Shown: positions 33,065 to 45,229 of the stretch, piece after piece
Layout: each line of letters begins with the position of its first letter
How positions within the stretch are numbered: position 1 is the stretch's first letter
Assembly: GCA_021399445.1 (NCBI GenBank)
Contig: JAJTUQ010000005.1
Coordinates: forward strand, 4,960,001 to 5,024,000
Reading direction: 5' to 3'
From: Xylogone sp. PMI_703
Lineage: Eukaryota > Ascomycota > Leotiomycetes
DNA: 64,000 bases
The notes under the pieces: generated by a model
Database searches by the model: none
What the model saw: the letters and a program-made list of their open reading frames with translations, nothing else
What the model was told of the DNA's origin: nothing
Position numbers and translations under genes: made by a program

Positions 33065-33441
33065 TTAAACTGATCTTGACAGTGGTCTAAACAAAAAAAG
33101 CTCTCGGAAGAAAACATACTTAGTTTGGGCAGGAGTCAGCTCCTCCTGGCAGTTGGGGTTGGCAAAAACGTGAACAGTGCATCCGCTGTTCCCCTGCAGA
33201 TAAAATTCCCACGACTGTGCGTATGGACTTAAGTTAACACATTGGCCATTTCCAGGAAAGTCAGATGTTGAAGTGTAATCGTTGCAATCCTCAGCGCCGA
33301 AGATATTGATATAGCTGGCATTTACTGCGGTAGTAGCAATGAAAGCGCACGCGGCGAGCACCTATGATGGCATTAGCAAGCTCGGGACCACAGAATCGAG
33401 CTATTCTATTAGGACAGAAAACAGACTGATTTGAATTGCAT
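33065..33441 (-). CDS. Small secreted cysteine-containing protein
   Basis: Two exons, 33427-33441 and 33065-33361, give 103 aa. The first exon encodes only MQFKS; joined to VLAACAFIATTAVNA it forms a clean signal peptide with cleavage after NA. The donor is GTCTGT, also used elsewhere in this window. The mature part has four cysteines (in EDCNDY, QCVNL, SGCTV and NPNCQ), which could form two disulphides. Near the end, a GTATGT donor and TTTAG acceptor would remove 33 nt, which is very short for an intron, so I kept the read-through form. No family recognised. Size and layout are those of fungal secreted effector or antimicrobial-like proteins; function unknown. Confidence 0.6.
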
Positions 33442-35051
33442 GTTTACTTAAGTAGGAGTAATGGAATATCGCTCAGTGATGTGCTTGGGAACGGATATTG
33501 AGGGATGAATGCTGAGACTGGGCATTCCTCTCAGTTATTGTCTCCTTTTATATTTGATCCAAGCTTCTCTGTACTACGCAAGAGCCATCTTTGTCACGGG
33601 AGGGATGAGTTCATTTCGCTGGAATCTATTGCATGAAATGCTTCAGCTGAACTTGACCTCGCCATCCAAGACCCAAGGAGCAAAGATCTGCTACAGTATT
33701 TCGGGCAATGTTCGACAATTGCCTCATATAGATACTTTGCGATAAAATGCACATGTAAGATTCCTGCGTGAAACGTTGCCCTATAGCCATATGACAGCCA
33801 CAACCTCCTATTGCAGAACAGCATTTTCTTCCTTCTAGCCTAATCGTTAAAGGGCCTCGTAGTAAAGATCCACCAAAAATTAGCGAAATTCCTTCTATTA
33901 CTCCACTGAGATGATTTACATACATACGAGACCAATTAATCGCCGACTGGATGTAGTTCCAATTAGTTCAGGGACTGACCGCCACCTACCAGCCTCTCAG
34001 ATTCAATCCCATCCGTCGAAGCTTTGTGGATATAAACAACTTTAAGAATTGGATTCAGCTACGAGTAGCGGCATCCTGCATCATCGATTATAGCCAATGA
34101 AAAACAATCCATCATATGCTTACATGCAAAACAAGCCTTATCCCCTGCGTCGTGACAGTCCCCGCATGACAACGTGTAAGCACCACGTATACCCGTGAAT
34201 TTAAGGTCATTCATTCAGTTTTTTACATAAGACCCTTTGAGACCACCGCTCAACATTTCTACTTTGTGCGAAAATGCGAGGTTTGCGCAGGGGAAGAGAC
34301 GCAGGAATAGTACACCGGGGAATGAGTGGAAACACGATCTATATCCACTATTCATGCTGGCTGTCCACAAAATTTCGAAAGGAGATCGATATCATAGGAT
34401 AGATATATTTTTGGGTATGTCGTCTTGTTAGTGCAGGCACATCCGTAGCATGTTGAATAGCTCCTGCAAGGAGATGACGTACTAAATTGTGCCAGTGGCT
34501 ATGGATTGTCAAAGACGAAGGGGAGGCGTAGCTTATCTGTGATCGCAACTTTACCTAACTGGTTCATTGACTCTAAAGCTATTCTAAAGGTGGTTAACTT
34601 GGTGTTTACCGTTTTGAAAGTCAATGCAGACGTAACCTAGAGCGTGTTTGGCTTCGACTTTTCGACTTCTTCTCGGAGGGGCTGAAAAGCCGAATTCAAT
34701 AGCCCCGTGCTTCTACTTTTCAAACCAAGTGATTGGATCTTTATTACCAAATTTTGCTTAGAAAGCTTCTTGTCGTAGTAAAGGCTACTTTCTTAATTTG
34801 TGAAGTCTGGTCGAAAAGTAGGTCCGACTTGCTTCTTAAAACCTTTCCTACTTTCCACTTTACTTTTTTATCTTTTCAAACTTACATCTCGTTACAGTTA
34901 TTCCACTGCTGGGCTGATTTAAGTGAATTAGATTAGTCTTGAGACAAAATCTCCACGGCACAGACGATAGGATCTTTACTTGCTACCTCAAGCCTTAGCC
35001 AACACTCCACACTCCTTATTCCCTGGCCGTATTTACTGAAATAAAATATTA
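33442..35051. other. Intergenic, no gene seen
   Basis: 1.6 kb. The segment 34640-34870 has repeated GACTTTTCGACTTCTTC / CTACTTTTC-type pyrimidine-rich strings and begins with GAGCGTGTTTGG, which resembles the terminal sequence of some hAT-type MITEs. I could not find a matching opposite end. No gene seen. Confidence 0.4.
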
Positions 35052-36710
35052 TCATTTCCTCTTTTTAAATTCAATATATGGCCCTTTGGTTACTACTGCA
35101 AATATATCTTTCACCTGAAACTCAAGTGGATCCTCTCTTCCCCTACCCTTTCCCGGTCCCCCAGCACCGGTGGTATCGCCAGCTTTCAGCCTAAAATCGT
35201 ACCTCCACAAAAGCCTTGCAAGCGTAATGCTCATTTCTTGATATGCCACAGCCTTTCCTATGCATCCACTCGCACCCAGACTGAAGGCGAAAAAGCCACT
35301 GCGCGCCTTAGATACAGCTTCTTCGCCAACTGCACTTTCTATCCAACGTTCTGGGTTAAACTCTGCGGGGTTATCGTAGTATACGGGATTTCTATGAATG
35401 CAATATGCTGCTACACCAATGGTTGTGCCTTCTGGGAGGTATACGCTGTCGACGGTCTCACCACCAGCCATTACCTGCCTAGGTAGCACACCGGAGATCG
35501 GCGGGCACAGCCGAAGAGATTCTTTTAAAACAGCTTTGAGATAAACACAGGAGTTCATCTTCGGACCAGAGACAATCTCATCTACGGACGAAAATGTAGT
35601 TCGTATTTCGGTTACTAATTTTGCATAAACAGCGGGATAACGAGTGAGGTAGAAGAAAGTAGCATCGATGACAACAGATGGTGCGGTGGAGCCAGCATTC
35701 ATAAGAAGGGTGCATTCTGCTTGAATCTCGGGGATGGAATAGCCCTCTTGAGATTCTGAGTCGGTGGCGCGCTCTAGAAAGTAGAAGTAATCTTTGTGTA
35801 GCGGTTCTGGTAAGTGTTTTTCCTCTTCTGAACGAGTTGCACGCTCGGTCATAGCTTTGATAGCATAGGTTAAGAATGTGTCTCGATTTTTGAGCTCAGT
35901 TGCGGAAAGAATGCGGTGCAAGCCGGTACGGACAACGTACTTCCAGTATTGCATTAGAGGGCTATGGCCTACCTACAGAGGGAATTAGGAGGTGCAAGGG
36001 ACTACTTGCGTGAGGGCCACTCACAAAGGTTAATCCGTGGAAGTCACTCATGATGTAGGAAGGCAGGAAACGTAACTCTGGGTTGTCCAGCAACCTATAT
36101 GACTTCCCAAAAGCTAGGTCCATCGCCGTATCAAAAGACCACCAATCGCAGTATTTCGTCATATCTTTTGCATCTACCCAGCTTTCATCTTCCTTACCGT
36201 TTGTCTGACCAAGCAATTGGCACCATCGGTCTGCGTTCTTGACAATGAAGTCGTCAGATGCTTTGCGTGCCGCATCTGAAAACGCATGAGACAAAATACG
36301 ACGTTTTCGACTTGCTTGAGCCTTCTCCATCGTGCTCTGCGTTGAAGCAACAGCTTTCCCATCGCTGAAATAAGTGTAGATATCTGCCTTTCTGATATTA
36401 TTGTTCCGTGATTCGCCGTAGATCTGCTGGATGGAGGTGTGAGTGTTGAATATGATAAAATCAGGTCCCCATCGCACTACTGGTCCTAGAGAAGTGTGAG
36501 CGTAAAAATGGTAACACAGAACCAACACATCTCCTTCAGAAGATCCTAAACCTAAACTTACCATAGAGTTTATGGCACCTCAATTGGTCGATATGTCGAC
36601 GGCCTCTCCATGCGTGCCATGCTGGGTACCATCCTGTGATCTTGGCTAGGAGTGGGCCTGGGTATTTGGCCAAAGGATGGAACTTCACTCGGTAGATAAT
36701 TACTCCTAGT
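35052..36710 (-). CDS. Cytochrome P450 monooxygenase; 5' end unresolved
   Basis: Supported exons are 35052-35972, 36025-36485 and 36562 to about 36704. They encode YRVKFHPLAKYPGPLLAKIT (hinge), GPVVRWGPDFIIF, GLTF joined to VGHSPLMQYW, the I-helix MNAGSTAPSV, the K-helix ExxR in KESLRLCPP and the heme loop FFAFSLGASGCIGK. This pattern is of the fungal isotrichodermin-hydroxylase-like/benzoate-hydroxylase-like P450s. The membrane anchor is not clear. Directly upstream in frame, GVIIY is preceded by a TAG at about 36715, and the best alternative (start at 36825, 40-bp intron with a GTCATG donor) is weak. Either a short 5' intron or a nonsense mutation is present. If the latter, the gene is dead. 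Confidence 0.7.
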
Positions 36711-38830
36711 ATCTAGATTATTTTATCAGCTAACGAATACATGACGATTATGGGACTCGGGTCCGCGACGAACATAGCAGCCCAGAAGTGTGCTGGCAGC
36801 CGCAAATGAGAGCCAGTTCGACATCGAATTGCTCTGTATCATGATTACAGGAAAGGAGGAGCGGCCAAATTGGCATGAAGTGTAGAGGGACGCTGTAGAT
36901 GGCTGGAATTTTGAAGTATTTATTAGAATACGGAATGATTACTCCCCCGCAGTCATCACTTGCATTTTATCCACGTTTGGTAGGTAATATGACAGGTTAC
37001 GCCGCGGTACCCCCGAGAGAGAGAGCCAAGACAGAAGAGTAGAATCTTTCTTCAACGACAGGCGACATAATCATAATGAGGCCTTTGACATTGCGAAAAC
37101 AGTTCAAGCTCACATTCAAAATCTTTTGTAGTTTGTACCATTAGCCATATACCGACAACCCCTCTGATTATTATTATTATAAATACAGACTAGATATTGC
37201 TGAGGCCGTTTACAGTTTTTAGTTGTTAGATCAATAGAACGGGTTTATCGGGTCGAGGCGTCTTACATGCAGTAGGTGGCTGCATACGCTTTCAAAACTC
37301 TATTAGTGCGCAAAACGGTTGAATATTTCAACAGCTAATTAAACATACCTTAATAATAAAAGCAAATATTAGACCGTTGTACATGTAATTGGTTGGTTTA
37401 TGTACCCAAAATGCAGGCCAGAGATATGCCAGGAACGCGCTTTGGATGAAGGGAGGACGCAACAGTTGCATTCCCAAAATGTCCACTGGTTCCGTCTTGC
37501 TCCTTTGGCACATTAGGCACAAACTGCACTATACAATAGAAGAGGAATGCTGAAGCTACGATTCTTCCGACTCCAACAACGCCGTTATTCAGTAGGTTAC
37601 GGGAGCCGTCATACTAGAATTACATAGATGAAGAAAATGCGGGGTACGGAGATGGAGGATATGGCGGGGTATCTGAATCTAACCCGGATTGTTCTCTCTT
37701 CACTCATAGGGATTGAACGCAGGAGCAATTTGAAGTTAACTATTACAGATAAATAGTTATCGGTCTGTCACAAATTTACTACTGCTTTGTTATACTTCAA
37801 CTGCAGTCTCTTTTATTAGATATTTATGTCAGTGCTTGTTTCATGACAGTGGCCAATTGAATGTGAGAAGAGGAGCCGGCCCCTCTGTATATGCATCCTT
37901 TGATTTACAAAGCCCTATTAGTAGAGATAATTCTTGCTTTGATTGATATTCACTTCAGGATCTCTAAACGGCTCGTTTAAACTCTATAATTATTATTAAG
38001 ACTTTTCTAGTGTGATAAGAGATCATTAATCGGAATGAATTCAACTGGCTCAAAAACAAGAGGCGAAATCGTATGACCGAGTTGTTCAAGATACTCAGGA
38101 GGCTGTTGAAAGTGCTCAAGTGAGTCGACTGAGCTGAGGGTAATTACCTGTAGCGCTTGAACGAGAGCAGTAAGTCTACTAATCCAGTACAGTCATAAAG
38201 AGAAGGTGCTACTTAAAAATATCCGTAAGTACATGCCTTCCAAAATCCATCATAACTCATGACAGCTGATACTGAACATTGTCTTTCACCGATTTGTATA
38301 TCGATATTGCTTGCAGAATTTTTAGTCTATTGATATACCATTTCTTATTCTCTTGCTGGGTTCTCTATTATAATCTTGAGCGTCCGTAAACTACACCGAT
38401 TGTTGTAAGCTAATGGGGTAGTCTGGCAGAACAGCATTTCGTAGATTATTCCGTCGAAGGATTGCATAACTATGCTCGAGAACTTATATCTTCCATCGGC
38501 TGGAAGTCTATCCGGTTTGAAGAAGTATTGGTTGCGGAGAACCCCCTCTCGGCAAACGATCGCGGCTTCTGATAAGGAGGCTTAGGAAGCTCGAGGATCT
38601 ACTTAAATCGAATACAAAAACAAGCTTTAGCTATTATTGGATATACTAGGCAGGAGTGCAATATGGTATTACGTATGCTCGACGGAATTGGAAAGGGCCA
38701 GGACCGAGATAGTGTGATATCAATACAGACATAAGAGGCAATTCCTTCGCTCTTTTTATTGTAGCTGTAGTCTTTACGTCAAACCCAGAAACAAGATTCA
38801 CAAGGCGTTTGTTTGCACTTGTTAGTCGAT
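36711..38830. other. Intergenic, 2.1 kb, no gene supported
   Basis: AT-rich. On minus, 37328-37640 shows hydrophobic stretches in two frames (for example ASAFLFYCIVQFVP and FIQSAFLAYLWPAFWV), which may be a relic of a membrane-protein gene, but I cannot assign it. The remainder shows nothing. Confidence 0.4.
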
Positions 38831-39694
38831 ATGGAGGTGGTCTACGGTAAATCTCTAAGCTATGAGGGTATATCACTTAAACATCGCGGCTCGGGCCTTG
38901 CTTTCAAAGAGCTGTTCCTAGGTTCCGATGATGATATCCCTAACAACTACCTCTTTGTGCTTGCGCAACAGGAAAGTTTCTACTCGCCAGTGCACCATCA
39001 CAACTTTGACCAGTTTCGCTACGGTATCAGCGGTGATATAAGTATCCTGCCTGATATGATCGTGCACGAGGATGAGCTATGCTACCACCCCGAAGGAGTG
39101 TATTACGGACCGCAAGATGACGGACCCGGGGTGCGGGAAGTTCTTGTGTTGCAGTTTGGCGGAGCAAGTGGGCAAGGGTTTCTAAGTCACAAACTTATAA
39201 ATACGGCACAAGAGAGGTTAAGCAAGAAAGGAAAATTTGAGAAGGGGAAGTTCTATGAGGAGGGCAAAGAGGAAGGGGTTGATTCATTTCAGGCGCTTTG
39301 GGAAGATACCATTGGGAGAAAGCTAGTCTATCCGAAGGAGAGATACGATCGACCTATCAAAATGACTCCGGATAACTATGAGTGGAAGAAGGTTCAGGGA
39401 ATGAATGGAGTATGGAAGAAGACACTTGGGGTGTTTTCTGAGAGGGAAGCCAGAGCTGAGATGTTCAAAATCAACCAAGGGTCCTATGAATTCTCTGATG
39501 AAGATACAGTGCAGTTATTTTTCATTCTTAAAGGATCAGGGACAGCTGATGGTCAGAAACTGGAGGAGCTCGCAGCAGGTAGATTGGCGCCTGGAAAGGG
39601 AGCAAAAATCTCTACTGATGGCAATATCACCCTGCTGCGTTATGTCTTACCAATCCTAGGACGATCAGAAAATGGCGTAACAACATCTATTTAG
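38831..39694 (+). CDS. Cupin-like (RmlC-type) protein of unknown function
   Basis: Single exon, 287 aa from the ATG at 38831; an upstream TTG would add six residues but is unlikely. The N-half carries an HHHNFDQFRYGISGDI segment (about residues 56-72), like the metal-binding His cluster and first strand turn of a cupin, then LPDMIVHEDELCYHPEGVYYGP. The C-half has a second beta-rich block, TVQLFFILKGSGTADGQ, reminiscent of the second barrel of a bicupin. There is no signal peptide or membrane segment. Cytosolic; enzymatic activity, if any, is unknown. It is convergent with the MFS transporter at 39972-41585, only 277 bp away. Confidence 0.75.
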   Translation: MEVVYGKSLSYEGISLKHRGSGLAFKELFLGSDDDIPNNYLFVLAQQESFYSPVHHHNFDQFRYGISGDISILPDMIVHEDELCYHPEGVYYGPQDDGPGVREVLVLQFGGASGQGFLSHKLINTAQERLSKKGKFEKGKFYEEGKEEGVDSFQALWEDTIGRKLVYPKERYDRPIKMTPDNYEWKKVQGMNGVWKKTLGVFSEREARAEMFKINQGSYEFSDEDTVQLFFILKGSGTADGQKLEELAAGRLAPGKGAKISTDGNITLLRYVLPILGRSENGVTTSI

Positions 39695-39971
39695 ATTCAT
39701 CGTGTGAAATGTCTCCTAATTTAATATCAATATCATTATCTTCTGATAAAAGAGATACCGGCACTAGGTTAGTAGGGCAGCCACTCTTTTTAATGCATTA
39801 AAGGCACTTGTCAAATACTATATGGAGTAGAACATATATGAACTGGATACATGAATACTACAGTGCTATATAGTTGGGTGACTTTGTATTAAACCGTTGT
39901 AAGAACTACCAAGCAAAAGCCCGAATATCACAATGGTCCCGCATGCAATGTCAACCTCTCGCACAACCATA

Positions 39972-41585
39972 TCAGATCTTCTCCACTTGCTCACTTGCAT
40001 TCTTCGTCGGGGCCGGCGTGATAACTTCCAGATCATCTTCACCGTTTATGGCCTTATCTGCGTTAATGTCGAGCCCAGTCTTCTTCATTGCATTCACACC
40101 AGATAGCGCATTCGGTCCGTCAAAGATTTCCGCAACTTCTTCCAGACCTCTGCCTTTGGTTTCGGGGAAGAACATGTAGATAAGTGAGAAATGGATACCA
40201 ATCATCACACACCACACAATGTAATAGCGCCATGAAATCGCATCCATAGCAACAGGATTGGCGAAGCTGTTGTACAGGCCAGCGAGGTTTCCAGTCAATT
40301 GGTACAACATTGATGCCTTCGAGCGCAGGGAAAATGGAACTACTTCCATGATATAGGTTGGCGCAACGGGAGAGCATACGTGGTAGCAACCGTTGAAGAC
40401 AAAGATCATCAGTAGAACGGCCGCAGCTAGGCCTTTGTCCTTGAAATTCCGTTCCTGATTGACGGCAGAACAGATAGTCCATATAATGTAGGAGATCCCC
40501 ATGCCACCCATACCAATAAGGAATAACCGCCGTCGCCCTGCCCTATCAACGAGGGTGGCGAAGAAGGCTGCTGAAAGGAAGCTCCAGACGGAGAGGCAGG
40601 CATTGATAATGAGCTGCGTCTTGCTATTCGTGACACCGATTGTATTGAGTACCTTGGACAGGTAGTATGAGGTGAGACCATTGCCAGACCACTGCAGCAT
40701 AGCAGGGATATAGAGTGCCAGAAACAGTCGATGTTGATTGCCCTTAGTAGCCAGCCACTCTTTCCAGCGAGACATCTTTTGAAGTCTCTCCATTTCAAGT
40801 GTAGCTGTAATCTCAGCCATCTCAAATCGTACGAGCCGTGAGTTTGGGTCGCCATCGGAATGATACTTTGCCAGGATTTCATAGGCTTCCTTCTTGCGGC
40901 CCTGGTAGATCAACCATCGAGGAGACTCCGGCGCGAAAAGGCTCAAGGTACCTTGGACGAGCGAGAAGAAGCATTGTAGGACGCTTGGGATTCTCCAGCT
41001 CCAGGACGAATCAGACATCTTGAATGTTCCATAGGTGATCCAAGCAGCAATTAATGAGCCTAGGGACCAAGTAACGAGATAAAATGACACGAGCTTGCCG
41101 CGATGTGTCGGGTAGGCGACCTCAGAGAGGAGAGGTGGTGCAGCCGTCGCGACGATACCCAAGCCAAAGCCTACAAAGAACCGTGAGACGACGAACATAC
41201 CGTAATTGATAGCAGCAGTCTGCAGAATTGACCCAATGATGATGATGACGGAGCCGATGCATATTGGATACCGTCGACCTAGTCGATCACAGAGCTGTGA
41301 GGAGACTAGGACTGAAATCAGGGTTCCTCCAGAGGGTCCAAATGTCATGGCACCCAGCCGAGTGCCCGTCGGTCGACCGAAATATTTCTGCCACTGAGGG
41401 AGCGATTGCATCCCGTTGAGCATGCTGCCATCGTAGCCAGAGGTTATCTGCGTGAGCAGCGCGCAGAGCAAGAGGGTGTTGAGTTTCAAGAGGGTCCAGT
41501 CTCTCCACCAAGGCTTGGTCCGTTTGGGGATGACATCTCTGAGCGCCAATCCTTCGAAGTTGTCGTTGTGAGTATCATCCGCCAT
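39972..41585 (-). CDS. MFS sugar (lactose permease/hexose-like) transporter
   Basis: Single exon, 537 aa. Sugar-porter signatures are present in order: GYDGSMLNGMQSLPQW in helix 1, LCDRLGRRYPI in loop 2-3, VGFGLGIVATAAPPLLSEVA, APESPRWLIYQGRKKEA after helix 6, LQWSGNGLTSYYLSKVL in helix 7, LVDRAGRRRLFLIG in loop 8-9 and FFPETKGRGLEEVAEIFDG at the end. Twelve membrane helices are readable, with a soluble N-tail of about 30 aa and C-tail of about 60 aa. Plasma-membrane H+/sugar symporter of the fungal lactose-permease-like group. Absence of introns contrasts with the 15-exon sugar transporter at 29645-31960, so they are not close paralogues. Confidence 0.92.
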   Translation of the reverse strand: MADDTHNDNFEGLALRDVIPKRTKPWWRDWTLLKLNTLLLCALLTQITSGYDGSMLNGMQSLPQWQKYFGRPTGTRLGAMTFGPSGGTLISVLVSSQLCDRLGRRYPICIGSVIIIIGSILQTAAINYGMFVVSRFFVGFGLGIVATAAPPLLSEVAYPTHRGKLVSFYLVTWSLGSLIAAWITYGTFKMSDSSWSWRIPSVLQCFFSLVQGTLSLFAPESPRWLIYQGRKKEAYEILAKYHSDGDPNSRLVRFEMAEITATLEMERLQKMSRWKEWLATKGNQHRLFLALYIPAMLQWSGNGLTSYYLSKVLNTIGVTNSKTQLIINACLSVWSFLSAAFFATLVDRAGRRRLFLIGMGGMGISYIIWTICSAVNQERNFKDKGLAAAVLLMIFVFNGCYHVCSPVAPTYIMEVVPFSLRSKASMLYQLTGNLAGLYNSFANPVAMDAISWRYYIVWCVMIGIHFSLIYMFFPETKGRGLEEVAEIFDGPNALSGVNAMKKTGLDINADKAINGEDDLEVITPAPTKNASEQVEKI

Positions 41586-43408
41586 GACTTATGCTCGCTA
41601 TTACTAGTCCTTTGGTTGGTCACGAAGCACGTAGCACCGATCTGTGAAGCAATCAGTCTCCGGGATGAGAGATATCGGTCTGCTTTATTACTTCCAGCTT
41701 TTTGGTCTGAGTGGAGGTACTCATCGGATACCAGCTCTTTCGCGGATAAACTCTATCCTCGTATCGAGGGGTTGGATTGGTTTCCTGGTTAGGGGAGGTT
41801 ACAGTGCAGTTGGCAGCTAACCACCCACCCCATACACTGGAGCCCCAGAGTCTTAGAGGCCCCAAACCCCGCAATCTTGAGGTTGAATCCCCTGGGGAAC
41901 GGGCGTCGGGTCATCTACGGATGATACTCATCCCGACATCTCGAGAGCGGCAGGAGACGTTCGAGGTGGAGTTCGCCATGATCAGTTCTTGGTGTGCTCC
42001 CACTATTGCTAGTCACTGGTGCGCTTGGAAGTAGCAGCTGTATGTGCTTGGATGTCTCGGGGTGCTCTTAGTCCTGAGTATCTAAAAGCTTGTCTAGATG
42101 CGTCAGTATGTTGGAAGCGAGCAAGTTACAGTTCAGGTTCCTTTCACGTAGGGGTTAATCTCAGCTTAATTTGCATCCAGTGTCTCAATTGATGTTTTGT
42201 TCTGGATTATTCTGAGCAATGGAGTCCGAAAGCCTATCATGCCTATCCACAGATAATGCATGCTACAGATGTCAGCGTCTTAATTAATTTCTTGAACTGG
42301 AGACATTCCAGTTTAATTGACTCCAACTTTATCCCCGAATAAGACTACTTATTACTTAACCTTACTTCGCTGTACCTGATTTATATGATATGTTATGACG
42401 CCCTGCGCGTATGATTTGCTGGGGAAGCTCGGGAAATGGGTCAAGTATGGGAGAGTGTATAGCAACTCTCAGCGCCACCGGATTTCGGATCGAGCCCCGG
42501 GCGAAGTTCCTCCGCATGTACCAAGGTTCTTATACTCTCCATACCAGACTATTGCATCCAACCTATAATAGCTATTTCGTCACAAGAACGCCTATATGTA
42601 TACTCCTTGGATCACATGAGTCTCCATAAATTTGTGTGACGAGCTCAGAGTCACCAGCAAACTAGTCATAGAATATTTAAGGACTATCGCGAGGTCTAAG
42701 AAAGATATTCTCTGAATATGTATGAGAATACGAGCAATGAACAAGGGCACTTGAGTTTGTCGAATACTACTTACTACGCAGCTGTATAGATCATGAGGCT
42801 GTGCTGTCCGGTCTATCATGCTGAGTGTGGAGAGCTGAGCAGCTTGACCTTGAATTGCAGTGGATATGGCTAGCGCGGAAGCGACCTTATTTCACTTTCC
42901 ATGCGACTGTGCACTTAATCCTGTAGCTGCTGAGAAGTTTTCTCCATCTTTGATTATTTTTCATTGACCTACGAGTTATGTCCTCATACAACGGCAGGAG
43001 GTCCAGTTCGTTAGACCGCATGGGAGCCGGTGTAGCCTAGCCTATTATATTCCCACTTCTAGATCTTTATCACGTCGATAAATGTAGAATCAGCTAAATC
43101 AAAGAGTTCGTTAATTACCTCTTCAGTCACAATTAGCTAAAGTAAGATGTATGCACTCCTTCATTAGGCCAGAAAGCCACTTCTCTGCGTTATGTATTTC
43201 ACAATAGGATTAAAGATAAAACAATGTACACAAACACAATAGCTACGAGCAAAGAGATGAAATCAACGCTAGTTACAGTTGCTTTTAAGATCTTCGTCCA
43301 CTTTTCTATGTTGCGTGCTATCAACCTAGGGTTCAGGCCTACCAGCCTTGCATACCAAACTTAAGCACATAATAATATACCCCTAGATCACTTCGATAGC
43401 TTCTCTAA
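41586..43408. other. Intergenic, 1.8 kb, no gene seen
   Basis: Should contain the MFS promoter (41586-41800). Frames at 41406-41792 and 41777-42034 (+) show no family features; the first overlaps the 5' end of the MFS gene on the other strand. The rest is AT-rich and featureless. Confidence 0.5.
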
Positions 43409-45229
43409 TTATTCCCGTCTCTTAAGCTCCACAACCACTTTCCGACTCGGCACATAAATATTCGCAAAAGTCCTATCTTCAGTGCGCTCACAAGGCTTAT
43501 ACTCACACTTCAAGATGAACTGAGCCAGGCACATCTTTGTAATGGCTGCACTTGCAAACCGTCCGGGACTTGAATTATAAGATTTTGTCAGACTGCCATA
43601 TACCAGACTGAGTTCCGGAAAAGGGGAGGAAACGTACCAAATATGTCGACCCGCACCCCACGAGAGGAACGTGTCACTACTTGCAACTAATGGAACAGTG
43701 CTCCCAGTACTGGAATCCACGAATCGAAAGCCATCAAAGTCATCACCATCAGAAGATCGAGGCGGATAGTTGCTCTTGTCACGATGAACGGCATACATCG
43801 GGAGCGTGAGATAAGATCCATAGGGTATTGTGACGGAGCTGTCGGGGGCGATATAACCGGAAGGGTTTATGACTTTACGACCAGCTATGGTTAAAGCTGC
43901 AGGGCGAAGACGCATAGACTCCTTGATGAAACTGTAGAAAAGTTAGACATGATTATATTTCAGAGCCTCAAGCGGAGGGTGAGTACCTGTCCGTCAACTT
44001 AAGCTCTCGGAGGCTGTCTGGTGTCCATTTACCATCTTGGCTCTGGAAGACAGATTTAATTTCAGTGTCTAAAGCATCATGGTAAAGATCCTTGGGCTGA
44101 CTCATGAGATCGAGGAGAACATTTGCAAGCACCAGTGTTGGACTGCCCGTAAATAGGAACATGATGTTGAGGATTCGGATGGCAATTTCGTTGACGACAG
44201 CCTCCTCATCAGTGAGCCAATCGCATTTAGAAATGGCAGTACGTATGAGAGAGCTAATTAGCGACTGTCACAGAGTTAAAATGCTTTCCGTCAAAAGCTT
44301 TAAGTAGCTTACATTTTCCGCTGAATCCTTATCATCTTTCTTCTGACTTCGGTAACTTTCCAGTATTACCGGCCTCATGAGATCCGTGAGTTCTTTCTGG
44401 ACGCCTCTCAAAGGGGATACTTTAACGACGTAGGGCCTGCACCACATCGGAAGGAACTTCAGAATCATGCCAAGTATAACCAGTAGTTGTGCATGCTTCT
44501 CACAAAGCCGTAAGAAAACTTCATTCCGGCACAGGGGTTTTCCGACCAAGACTCTAGCACCGATTCTGCAATTGAGTGCAAGAGCGTAGGCAAATATTTG
44601 GATTTTCTGAAAGTTTGAGTCATCCTTTGGAAGTATATCATCCAAACTATCATCTATTTCTTCTTGAAGCCATGGAAGGATAGACGGCAAAAGATTGGTA
44701 AGGCTATCTCGGCTCCAGTCAATGTGGTAAGAATTTCTCCGTATCTGGGGCCCAAGCAGGTATGAGACCTGGAGGTTCTACGTATTCAAAGTTAGGTACA
44801 AGTATATTACAGAAGTGAAGAATCCCAACCATCTCGATTGCGCCGTCTAAGTTGAGGTCAGATGCTGGTGCTCGTTTATATGCTTTGATCCATGCCGGTG
44901 GAACGAGGACATTATCAGCCTCGAGCTGAGGAATATAAAATGGCTTTTCTCTAAGTCCATACTGTGCTCGTCTATCAGCTCGAGACTTATTCACACTCTA
45001 GAGGTGACACTACTTTTCTATAGCCCTTCACAAGTAATTCTCGAGTGCTGAATATATTGGCGATTACTCCAAGAACTCTCAATCCAAAGCCACCGACAGA
45101 AGTTGAAACTCCAATAACGGGAACACCCAATCGGCTCCGCTTACCAAGAGGAATGCAGAGACAGAAAAAGATACATAGATATACAAACGGGCTGTTGCTT
45201 AAGGTAAAGGCATGAGAATCAAGCGGCAT
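43409..45229 (-). CDS. Cytochrome P450 monooxygenase (ent-kaurene-oxidase-like group)
   Basis: Six exons (45014-45229, 44800-44961, 44313-44744, 43987-44264, 43638-43931, 43409-43568) give 513 aa. An N-terminal membrane anchor (about residues 10-28) is followed by GYRK joined to YGLREKPFYIPQ and VLVPPAWIKAYKRAP. Next come SYHIDWSRDSLTNLLPSIL, the helix containing FLFTGSPTLVL, the K-helix KESMRLRP (Glu367 and Arg370), DGFRF and the heme loop FLSWGAGRHICPGRFA. The heme Cys461 codon is split by the last intron. The pattern fits the CYP68/ent-kaurene oxidase-like family common in fungal metabolite clusters. The second intron donor (GTACCT at 44799) is the least certain join. It lies next to the MFS exporter and the PKS, so it is the likely tailoring oxidase of the cluster (inference). 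Confidence 0.85.

Noticed and set aside
35962..36564. Start of the second P450 at 36564 (MVSLGLGSSEG)
   Set aside because: This reads through the intron 36486-36561; the hinge exon with HPLAKYPGP upstream joins in phase to GPVVRWGP.
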